A stretch of 64,000 nucleotides of DNA from Phycicoccus endophyticus (GTDB lineage: Bacteria; Actinomycetota; Actinomycetes; Actinomycetales; Dermatophilaceae). The stretch covers positions 124,001 to 188,000 of the forward strand of contig NZ_JAANCN010000002.1 in the NCBI RefSeq assembly GCF_011326735.1, read 5' to 3'. Positions 52,483-59,060 of this stretch are shown one piece after another; the first letter of the stretch is position 1, and each line of letters starts with the position of its first letter. Both the position numbers and the translations under genes were made by a program. The notes below the pieces were generated by a model. It had not been told where the DNA came from. It was given only the letters and a program-made list of their open reading frames with translations, and made no database searches.

Positions 52483-54186
52483 ATGCCCTCCCGCACCTCG
52501 TCCACCGACCCCCTGGCCCGCGACGCCGAGTGGTGGCGTGGCGCCGTCATCTACCAGGTGTACCCGCGCTCCTTCGCCGACAGCGACGGTGACGGCGTGG
52601 GCGACCTCCCCGGCGTCACGGCACGGCTGGGACACCTCGTCGACCTCGGCGTCGACGCGGTGTGGCTCTCGCCGTTCTACCGCTCTCCGCAGGCCGACGC
52701 GGGGTACGACGTCAGCGACCACTGCGACGTCGACCCCCTGTTCGGCACGCTGGCCGACGTCGACGAGCTCGTGGACACCGCACACGGGATGGGCCTGCGG
52801 GTGATCGTCGACCTCGTACCCAACCACACCTCGGACGAACACCCGTGGTTCCGCGCGGCCCTCGCCGGTGGCCCGGGCTCGGCCGCGCGGGCCCGCTACC
52901 TGTTCCGGGACGGCCGGGGTCCCGAGGGTGGGCAGCCGCCGAACAACTGGCGCAGCGTGTTCTCCGGGCCGGCGTGGACCCGGGTCACCGAGCCCGACGG
53001 CAGCCCCGGCCAGTGGTACCTGCACCTGTTCGACTCCACGCAGCCCGACCTCGACTGGTCCAACCCGGACGTCCACGCGGCCTTCGAGCGGATCCTCCAC
53101 TTCTGGCTGCAGCGGGGCGTGGACGGCTTCCGGGTCGACGTCGCCCGCGGGCTCGTCAAGGCGGCCGGCCTGCCGGACCACCCGCCCGAGCTACAGCTCT
53201 CCTCGCGCGAGGCCCCGGACGGCACCCGTAGCCCGCTGTTCGACCAGCCCGGCGTGCACGACGTCTACCGGCGCTGGCGGACCGTCCTCGACGGGTACCC
53301 CGGCCGCCGCATCCTCGTGGCCGAGGCACACGTCGAGCCCCCGGAGCGCCTCGCGCGCTACGTGCGGCCGGACGAGATGCACCAGGCGTTCAACTTCGAG
53401 TTCCTCGACACCCCGTACGACGCCGCGGCGGTGCGCAGCGTCGTCGAGCGGTCCTACGCCGCCTACGGCGCGGTCGGAGCGACGACGACCTGGGTCCTCA
53501 ACAACCACGACGACGTCCGGCACGTCTCGCGCTTCGGCCTGCCGGTCGGCACCCCGACCGACGGTGGGATCGGCCCACGTGACCCGCAACCCGACCTCGT
53601 CGTCGGGGCCCGGCGGGCCCGGGCGGCCAGCATGCTCATGCTCGCCCTGCCCGGCTGCGCCTACCTCTACCAGGGAGAGGAGCTCGGGCTGCCCGAGCAC
53701 ACGACCATCCCCGACGAGGACCGCCAGGACCCCACCTTCGCCCGCTCCGGAGGCACCCTGGCCGGCCGCGACGGCGCGCGGGTGCCGATCCCCTGGGCGG
53801 CCGACGCTCCGGCGTACGGGTTCAGCCCGAACGGGCGCTCGTGGCTCCCCCAGCCGGCCACGTGGGGGCCCTACGCCGTCGACGTCCAGCACGAGGACCC
53901 AGCGAGCACTCTCGCCCTCTACCGACGTGCCCTGCGCTTGCGACGGACGCACCGCCTGGGCACCGGCGAGCTCGTCTGGCTCGAGGACCCGAACCCGGCG
54001 GTGGTCACCTTCGGTGTCGGCGACGTCGTCGTGCGCTCCAACTTCGGCGAGAGCCCGGTCCCCCTCCCGGACGTACCTGTGCTGCTCTCGAGTGACCCAG
54101 TCCGCGAGGGCCACCTGCCCGGCTACGCGACCGCCTGGCTCGCCAAGAGCCCCCCGGAGGCGGAGAGCGTGGTCTCACCGTCCTAG
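52483..54186 (+). CDS. GH13 alpha-glucosidase (oligo-1,6-glucosidase type)
   Basis: A 567-residue cytoplasmic glycoside hydrolase, typical length for the alpha-glucosidase branch of GH13. Region I is DLVPNHTSDEHPWF. Region II is GFRVDVARG with nucleophile Asp219. Region III contains acid/base Glu281 in LVAEAHVEPP. Region IV is LNNHDDVRH with Asp343. The YQVYPRSFADSDGDGVGDL start motif is the usual N-terminal signature. No signal peptide is present. It follows the nucleoside hydrolase by 35 bases and ends the plus-strand group, so it probably cleaves an imported alpha-glucoside, perhaps part of the same substrate as the ribosyl enzymes. Confidence 0.92.
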   Translation: MPSRTSSTDPLARDAEWWRGAVIYQVYPRSFADSDGDGVGDLPGVTARLGHLVDLGVDAVWLSPFYRSPQADAGYDVSDHCDVDPLFGTLADVDELVDTAHGMGLRVIVDLVPNHTSDEHPWFRAALAGGPGSAARARYLFRDGRGPEGGQPPNNWRSVFSGPAWTRVTEPDGSPGQWYLHLFDSTQPDLDWSNPDVHAAFERILHFWLQRGVDGFRVDVARGLVKAAGLPDHPPELQLSSREAPDGTRSPLFDQPGVHDVYRRWRTVLDGYPGRRILVAEAHVEPPERLARYVRPDEMHQAFNFEFLDTPYDAAAVRSVVERSYAAYGAVGATTTWVLNNHDDVRHVSRFGLPVGTPTDGGIGPRDPQPDLVVGARRARAASMLMLALPGCAYLYQGEELGLPEHTTIPDEDRQDPTFARSGGTLAGRDGARVPIPWAADAPAYGFSPNGRSWLPQPATWGPYAVDVQHEDPASTLALYRRALRLRRTHRLGTGELVWLEDPNPAVVTFGVGDVVVRSNFGESPVPLPDVPVLLSSDPVREGHLPGYATAWLAKSPPEAESVVSPS

Positions 54187-54188
54187 TT

Positions 54189-54231
54189 CGAGCGCCCGGG
54201 TTCTCCCCCCAGGAACTACCGCCCGGGCTCG
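54189..54231 (+). terminator. Imperfect GC hairpin after the alpha-glucosidase
   Basis: The flanks CGAGCGCCCGGGTTC (from 54189) and GAAC...GCCCGGGCTCG (to 54231) can fold into an interrupted stem directly after the glucosidase stop. No U-tract follows. Confidence 0.45.
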
Positions 54232-54363
54232 CCACGCCTCTCGTGTGCGTGCTCGTGCTGAACGGTGCTGGGCCTCCCGGCTAGTGTGGAACTGAGCAGC
54301 TCGGCCGAGCGGAGTGGGCAGAAGCTGCGCGGCGCCGATCGAGGACGTGACGGGGGTCCGCGA

Positions 54364-54759
54364 ATGGACGACATGCGGCGGGGAGGAACCCTCGCAGAGC
54401 GGTACCACGCTCGGGCCGCGACCGAGGCCGAGCAGGCGGAGAAGCCCTGGGACGGGCTCATCCTGACCACGCACATCGACGACGACCAAGGGGTCCGCGA
54501 GTTCCAGTCGCTCTACGTCTGCGCGGGAGGGCCCCCCTTCTTCCAGCCAAAGACTCTGAGTACGCCCACCTTCACCCTCGCCTACGACGTCCTCGACGAG
54601 GCGAACGTGACCCACGCCCGCCAAGCCGCGATGGTGAGCACCTACGTGCGCAGCACCGGCGAGTGGAAGGACCACCTGTTCTTCGGCGAGGACGCCGAAC
54701 AGTGGCGCCCCAGCCCCGCGAACTTCCGGCAGAACGCGGAACGGGTGCGCCCGGTATGA
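54364..54759 (+). CDS. Small protein of unknown function (first of a coupled pair)
   Basis: A 131-residue acidic soluble protein that I do not recognise. From the ATG at 54364 (GGGGG seven bases upstream) it begins MDDMRRGGTLAERYHARAA. Middle segments such as HIDDDQGVREFQSLYVCAGG and TFTLAYDVLDEANVTHAR look like beta-strands of a compact alpha/beta fold. A longer frame to 54265 lacks a ribosome site. Its stop shares bases with the next ATG (ATGA). The pair might be immunity- or stress-type proteins, but this is only an impression from size and composition. Confidence 0.6.
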   Translation: MDDMRRGGTLAERYHARAATEAEQAEKPWDGLILTTHIDDDQGVREFQSLYVCAGGPPFFQPKTLSTPTFTLAYDVLDEANVTHARQAAMVSTYVRSTGEWKDHLFFGEDAEQWRPSPANFRQNAERVRPV

Positions 54760-55193
54760 GGTGGTTCACCAAGCCCAAGGACGCCACCCCCGTCGAGGAG
54801 CTCCAGCTGGAGGCCATGCACGCCGTCATCGACGCACTCCGCGGTGAGCCCTCGTTCGAGGACATCGACTGGTGCGCGTTCGCGGTGGTCGCGCAGGCCG
54901 ACGGGCGCGCCATCGCCCGGGTCGACGCCATCTACTACGACGACCACGGCCACCCGGACGAGATGATCCTCTCCACCCGACGCATGCGCCCGTACCTACA
55001 GGACCTGCTGCTGGCCACCGAAGGACCCGACGAGAGCCTCTGGCAGGTCGCCGTCCTCTCCTACCACCAGCCGAGCAACCACTTCGCCATGAAGTTCTAC
55101 CGGCCCGGCGACGCCGAGCCGTACCTGATGTCGCCGGAGCGGTGGGAAGCCATCGCCGAACTCGTCCGGCCCCCCGAGCTGGCCCGCGACTAG
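54756..55193 (+). CDS. Small protein of unknown function (second of a coupled pair)
   Basis: A 145-residue soluble protein starting MRWFTKPKDATPVEEL. It has an N-terminal helix (residues about 12-30), then beta-strand-rich sequence with WCAFAVVAQADGRAIARVDAIYYDD and HFAMKFYRPGDAEPYLM, and ends in an amphipathic helix. The layout resembles DUF600/YezG-type immunity proteins, but I cannot confirm that family. It overlaps the preceding gene by four bases, so the two are co-translated. tRNA-Ser(TGA) lies 40 bases downstream on the other strand. Confidence 0.6.
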   Translation: MRWFTKPKDATPVEELQLEAMHAVIDALRGEPSFEDIDWCAFAVVAQADGRAIARVDAIYYDDHGHPDEMILSTRRMRPYLQDLLLATEGPDESLWQVAVLSYHQPSNHFAMKFYRPGDAEPYLMSPERWEAIAELVRPPELARD

Positions 55194-55232
55194 TGACATC
55201 CCCCGAGCAACCGCACGTCGCACCACCCCGCG

Positions 55233-55319
55233 CGGAGGGCGTGGGATTCGAACCCACGAGAGGCTTGCGCCCCTAGCGGTTTTCAAGACCGCCGCACTAG
55301 GCCACTATGCGAGCCCTCC
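55233..55319 (-). tRNA. tRNA-Ser (anticodon TGA)
   Basis: A type II tRNA on the minus strand. The acceptor stem is GGAGGGC/GCCCTCC with discriminator G. Anticodon stem GCGGT/ACCGC encloses CTTGAAA, giving anticodon TGA (UCA/UCG codons). It has a long variable arm (TAGGGGCGCAAGCCTC) and T arm GTGGG-TTCGAAT-CCCAC. CCA is not encoded. Confidence 0.97.
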
Positions 55320-55449
55320 TCGCCCGGACACCGCCGAGCGCGGGTCCAGGGTAAGCCGGGCGGCGTCTCCGGTCGGCATCCGACGGGAGCGGCCGGGTGT
55401 CGGCCCCACCCGGGATGGGTAAGGTCGGACACCGACGAAAGGAGCCCCC

Positions 55450-55839
55450 ATGGGCAAGCTGTCCTTCCTCGCGGGCCTGGCCGCCGGGTACGTCCTTGGG
55501 GCCAAGGCCGGGACCCGCCGTTACGAGCAGATCCGGCGGACCTCACAGAAGGTGTGGAGCTCGCAGCCGGTCCAGAAGCAGGTCGCCAACGCCAAGGACG
55601 TGGCGCGCACCAAGGCCGCACCGGTCGTCGCCGACCTCGTCGCCGACGCCGCCCGGGCCACCGGAGAGAAGCTGCGCCAGGGCCGCACCATCGCCTCCGA
55701 GGCGGTCGGCCATGATGCGGGCGGTCGTTCCGCGGGTGGGGAGTCCGCCGGTGCCGAGCCGCCCTCGTCCGCAGCGGCCGGGGCGGACCACGCCGAGGCC
55801 TGGTCCGCGGCCACGCGTCCCACCGGCACGGCCGACTGA
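55450..55839 (+). CDS. YtxH-like small membrane-associated protein
   Basis: A 129-residue protein beginning MGKLSFLAGLAAGYVLGAKAGTRRYEQI. This Gly-rich hydrophobic start with a GAKAGxxRYxxI block is typical of actinobacterial YtxH-domain proteins. The rest is a long Ala/Lys/Gln helix (residues about 25-85) followed by a Gly/Ala/Ser-rich tail. It probably sits at the membrane through its first 18 residues. YtxH proteins are linked to general stress, but the function is not known. AAAGGAG lies upstream of the ATG at 55450. It stands alone between a tRNA and a 500-base gene-free stretch. Confidence 0.8.
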   Translation: MGKLSFLAGLAAGYVLGAKAGTRRYEQIRRTSQKVWSSQPVQKQVANAKDVARTKAAPVVADLVADAARATGEKLRQGRTIASEAVGHDAGGRSAGGESAGAEPPSSAAAGADHAEAWSAATRPTGTAD

Positions 55840-56342
55840 GGGCAGCGACACCACCGTCTCCGGGCCGCGGCCCGTGGGCGCGGCAGGCTCCGTCGCGGCC
55901 CGCGGACGCCTGGCCGGTCCCCACCGAGCGGGGCGCGACCCGCGCCGCACCGCAGGTCCGGACGGCACGGCACGTCGGGCCGGCCCCGCTCGACGCCCGA
56001 CGCGGGTCTCCCCACGCAGTGCGCCATGGACCCCGGGGAACCGGATGGATGCCGCTCCCTGCCGCGGCTGCCGGCTCGAGCCGCGGTACACCCGGACCGA
56101 GCCCCTTCGGGCCGTGCGCACCGTGACCCGTTCGGGCCCACGTGGACGAGGACGGCCACTGCCGCGTCCTGATACACGCCACCTCCGATCGGTCGGCCGC
56201 GGGAGGGAGCACGCCAGCTCGGCGCCGGGCTGACCTGCACGTATCACCGCCGCTCCTCGCCACTCCTGTTCAGTGCCCGAATCCGTCACTACGCTGAGCC
56301 CGGCGCGGCCCCTGCCGCCGTGTCCGGATCCGAGGAGCCCTC
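55840..56342. other. Gene-free high-GC stretch before the subtilase operon
   Basis: No open frame has credible codon use or a ribosome site. CGGGCCGCGGCCCG at 55861-55874 is a perfect palindrome that could terminate the YtxH-like gene. The right end must hold the promoter of the subtilase operon. TTGACC, TATAAT-like or repeated operator elements are not evident, so if the operon's own sigma factor drives it, the promoter sequence is unfamiliar. Confidence 0.45.
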
Positions 56343-57962
56343 ATGGTCGGCCAGACCCCCGACGCCCCCTCACCCTCGCCCGAGGACCCCCGACGGGTGC
56401 CTCCGGTCTTCTCCGTGCCGACGACCGCCCTGCGACGGTTCGGGGCGACCGTCCTCGACCCCGACACCGCCACCCGCCTCGGGAACGAGCCCGCCCCCAG
56501 GCCGGTCGCCTACGTCCCGCACCGGATCTTCGTGCCGGGCTTCACCGAGGAGCAGCTCGCCGGTCCGCGCGGCCTCCTCGAGGAGCTGGGCAAGCAGCTC
56601 GACTTCCACGTCGAGATCCCGCCCAACCCGCTGGCCGACGTCGCCACCGAGGGGGGCTACGCGGAGCGGCTCGGCGAGGTGACCCACGCCCCGGTCCGGC
56701 TGGTGCCCAACGAGACCCGGCTCGGGCCGCCACTCGACGCCTGGGACGTCCTCCAGCGGGCCCGCAGCGAGTTCGGCCACGAGGCCGTCCGCGGCTGGGG
56801 GCTCAACCACATCCTCATGGGCGCCGGGTACACCTCGGGGGTCGGCTACACCTCGGGGGTCGGCTACACCTCCGGCGTGGGCTACACCTCGGGGGTCGGC
56901 TACACCTCCGGCGTGGGCTACACCTCCGGGGTCGGGTACACCTCGGGCGTCGGCTACACCTCCGGGGTGAGCCTGCCCGGCGTCGCCTCCGGGCGCGGGC
57001 CGGTCTCCCTCCGGTTCCCGGCACCGCGCCCACGTCACGAGTGCTCCCCCGTCGTCGCGCTGCTCGACACCGGCCTGGGCGAGCACCCCTGGTTCCCCCC
57101 GGGATCCGCGCACGTCGACCGCGACCCCCGGGTCGACGGCCAGCCGGTCGGTCTGCGCTTCGCCCCCGAGGACGACCCCGAGCTGCACGGCGTCACCATC
57201 GACCCGGTCAACCGCACCCTCGACCCGCTCGCCGGGCACGGGACCTTCGTCGCCGGCATCGTGCGACAGCACTGCCCCGAGGCCCGGCTCGTCGTCGTGC
57301 CGGTGATGTGGGGCGACGGCGCCGCGGACGAGAAGGACCTCGTGGCGGCCCTCGAGGCACTCCTGCTCTACCACTGGTCCGCCCTGGACGGACGCGGCCC
57401 GAACGACCCCCTCGACGTCGTCAACCTCTCGCTCGGGTACTACCACGAGCGTCCGGACACCGTCGAGGACGAGGCCTCGCTCATGAGGGCGCTGCGCGCA
57501 CTCGCCGACTCCGGCGTCGCGGTCGTCGCGGCCGCGGGCAACGGCGGCACGGCCGAACGCTTCTGGCCGGCGGCCATGGCCGACGCCGTCCCGACCGCGG
57601 TGCCGGTGACGAGCGTCGGGGCGCACAACCCCACGGGTGAGGACGTCGCCGTGTTCTCCAACACCGGCAGCTGGGTCACGACCTACCGGCCCGGGGTCGC
57701 CGTGGTCAGCACGATGCCCACGACGCTCGACAGCTCGGCCCGCGGCGCAGTGTTCGTCGAGGCCGACTCCCCCCGGCCGGAACGGGCCACCCCGGACCCG
57801 GACGCCTACCGGACCGGCTTCGGCGTCTGGAGCGGCACCTCCTTCGCAGCGCCGTCGTGCGTCGGCATGGTGGCCTCCGTCCTCGCCGAGGAGGGCCCGG
57901 CGGGCAAGGGGCCCGACCGGCGCGAGCGCGCCGCCCGGGCCGTGGCGAAGGTCGTCGGCTGA
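56343..57962 (+). CDS. Cytoplasmic S8 subtilisin-like protease with eight YTSGVG repeats
   Basis: A 539-residue serine protease. Residues 1-160 form an N-terminal domain of unknown fold with no signal peptide or membrane segment, so it should act in the cytosol. Residues 163-210 are eight perfect YTSGVG hexapeptides (the last ends in S). The S8 domain (about 235-530) has the full catalytic set: Asp242 (ALLDTGLG), His299 (GHGTFVAG), oxyanion Asn400 (AAAGNGG) and Ser500 (SGTSFAAP). The domain has an insert around residues 465-490. It heads a four-gene operon, and its TGA overlaps the ATG of a sigma factor gene. The repeats may be a flexible linker or inhibitory loop between prodomain-like and protease parts. 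Substrates are unknown; the CHAT protein of the operon is an obvious candidate partner. Confidence 0.9.
   Translation: MVGQTPDAPSPSPEDPRRVPPVFSVPTTALRRFGATVLDPDTATRLGNEPAPRPVAYVPHRIFVPGFTEEQLAGPRGLLEELGKQLDFHVEIPPNPLADVATEGGYAERLGEVTHAPVRLVPNETRLGPPLDAWDVLQRARSEFGHEAVRGWGLNHILMGAGYTSGVGYTSGVGYTSGVGYTSGVGYTSGVGYTSGVGYTSGVGYTSGVSLPGVASGRGPVSLRFPAPRPRHECSPVVALLDTGLGEHPWFPPGSAHVDRDPRVDGQPVGLRFAPEDDPELHGVTIDPVNRTLDPLAGHGTFVAGIVRQHCPEARLVVVPVMWGDGAADEKDLVAALEALLLYHWSALDGRGPNDPLDVVNLSLGYYHERPDTVEDEASLMRALRALADSGVAVVAAAGNGGTAERFWPAAMADAVPTAVPVTSVGAHNPTGEDVAVFSNTGSWVTTYRPGVAVVSTMPTTLDSSARGAVFVEADSPRPERATPDPDAYRTGFGVWSGTSFAAPSCVGMVASVLAEEGPAGKGPDRRERAARAVAKVVG
56829..56972 (+). repeat. Eight tandem 18-bp units encoding YTSGVG
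   Basis: Eight in-frame 18-base units of the form TACACCTCSGGSGTSGGS run without interruption. They differ only at third codon positions (C/G), showing that the peptide is conserved by selection while the DNA drifts. Copy number may vary between strains. The units lie between the N-terminal domain and the S8 domain of the protease. Confidence 0.95.
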
Positions 57963-58558
57963 TGCACACCGACGCCGGCGCCGACAGCCTCGCCACCCGC
58001 GCGGCCACCGCCTTCCGCGCCTTCCGCGACGGCGACGCGTCCGGCATGTCCCGGCTCGTCGACGACGTCACGCCGCTGCTGTGGTCGGTCGCACGGCAGC
58101 AGGGGGTCAGCCGGCAGCACGCCGAGGACGTCGTCCAGAACGCCTGGCTCAAGCTCGTCGAGCACGCCGCGTCGATCGCCGACCCCCAGTCGGTCCTGAA
58201 GTGGCTCATCACGACGACCAAGCGGGACGCCTGGACCCGCGTGGCCCGAGCCCAGCGCGAACAGCCGGGGACCGCCCAGGACGTGCGCGACGTCGAGCCC
58301 GACGCCACCGCGCCCTCCCCCGAGGGTGCCGTCGTCGCGGCCGAGGAGAGCACCCTCGTCCGCAGCCATTTCGCCCGCCTGCCGGCCCGCTGCCAGACCC
58401 TCCTGCGAGCCGTCGCGTTCGCCGACCGCCCGGACTACGCCCACGTCGCGGCCGCCCTCGGGATGCCGGTCGGCTCGATCGGCCCGACCCGCGGGCGCTG
58501 CCTCGCCAAGCTGCGGGCCTCACTGACCGCCGACCCCCGATGGGAGATGACGACATGA
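57962..58558 (+). CDS. Sigma-70-family (ECF-like) RNA polymerase sigma factor
   Basis: A 198-residue sigma factor with regions 2 and 4 only. Region 2 (about residues 20-100) contains HAEDVVQNAWLKLVEHAASIADPQSVLKWLITTTKRDAW, the core-binding and -10-recognition helices. Region 4 (about 135-190) contains LPARCQTLLRAVAFADRPDYAHVAAALGMPVGSIGPTRGRCLAKLRASL, the -35 helix-turn-helix. The start ATG overlaps the protease stop (TGATG), and its own stop overlaps the next ATG. No anti-sigma factor with a zinc motif or membrane segment is encoded nearby, so the protease or the small downstream protein may be its regulator. It probably directs RNA polymerase to this operon or a small regulon. Confidence 0.92.
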   Translation: MHTDAGADSLATRAATAFRAFRDGDASGMSRLVDDVTPLLWSVARQQGVSRQHAEDVVQNAWLKLVEHAASIADPQSVLKWLITTTKRDAWTRVARAQREQPGTAQDVRDVEPDATAPSPEGAVVAAEESTLVRSHFARLPARCQTLLRAVAFADRPDYAHVAAALGMPVGSIGPTRGRCLAKLRASLTADPRWEMTT

Positions 58559-59052
58559 CGCCACCCGAGAACGAGCTGCACCTCGCCGGCCAGCCCCTCG
58601 ACGCCCTCGACGCCGTCCTCCTCGCCGAGATCCGCGACCTGCACAGCGACCTCGACCCGGTCCCCGGCGACCTGCTCGACCGGGTCAAGTTCGCCATGAG
58701 CGTGGCATCGCTCGAGGCCCAGGTCGCGGAGATCGTCAGCGACGAGGGCCTGGCCAGCGTGCGCGGGACCGACTTCTCCCGCGCCGACACCGTCACCTTC
58801 GCCCGGGACGGGCTGAGCGTCATGGTGACGATCGAGAGCGCCGGCACGGCCCGGGTCGACATCGTCGGCTGGGTCAGCGAGGGCGAGGTCGAGATCGAGC
58901 TGCGCGAGCGCGGCCGCACCCGGACGACCTCGACCGACGACGACGGCCGGTTCGTCTTCACCGGTGTCGAGCGGGGGCTGGTGAACTTCGTCCTGCGCCG
59001 TCAGGGGGTGGCCGGCGCGCCGCCGGTGATCACGCCCGCCATCGAGCTGTAG
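58555..59052 (+). CDS. Small protein with C-terminal carboxypeptidase-regulatory-like beta domain
   Basis: A 165-residue soluble protein. Residues about 20-75 are helical and acidic (LLAEIRDLHSDLDPVPGDLLDRVKFAMSVASLEAQVAEI). Residues about 80-165 form a beta-sandwich with TARVDIVGWVSEGEVEIELRERG and TSTDDDGRFVFTGVERGLVNFVLRRQ, the carboxypeptidase-regulatory-like (CarboxypepD_reg) pattern T-x-D-DGRF-F-x-x-V. It has neither a signal nor a membrane segment. The helical half with the LDRVKFAMS pattern could act as an anti-sigma or adaptor element; this is inference. The ATG overlaps the sigma-factor stop by four bases, and AGGAG for the next gene lies at its own stop codon. Confidence 0.75.
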   Translation: MTPPENELHLAGQPLDALDAVLLAEIRDLHSDLDPVPGDLLDRVKFAMSVASLEAQVAEIVSDEGLASVRGTDFSRADTVTFARDGLSVMVTIESAGTARVDIVGWVSEGEVEIELRERGRTRTTSTDDDGRFVFTGVERGLVNFVLRRQGVAGAPPVITPAIEL

Positions 59053-59060
59053 GAGAGCCC

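Noticed and set aside
55543-56289. Minus-strand frames opposite the YtxH-like gene and the following gap
   Set aside because: They are Arg/Gly/Pro-rich with no start signal; the plus-strand YtxH-like gene has a good start and family pattern.
56829-56972. The 18-bp repeats as a CRISPR or operator array
   Set aside because: There are no spacers, the units are contiguous and in frame, and they vary at third codon positions, so they are coding repeats.
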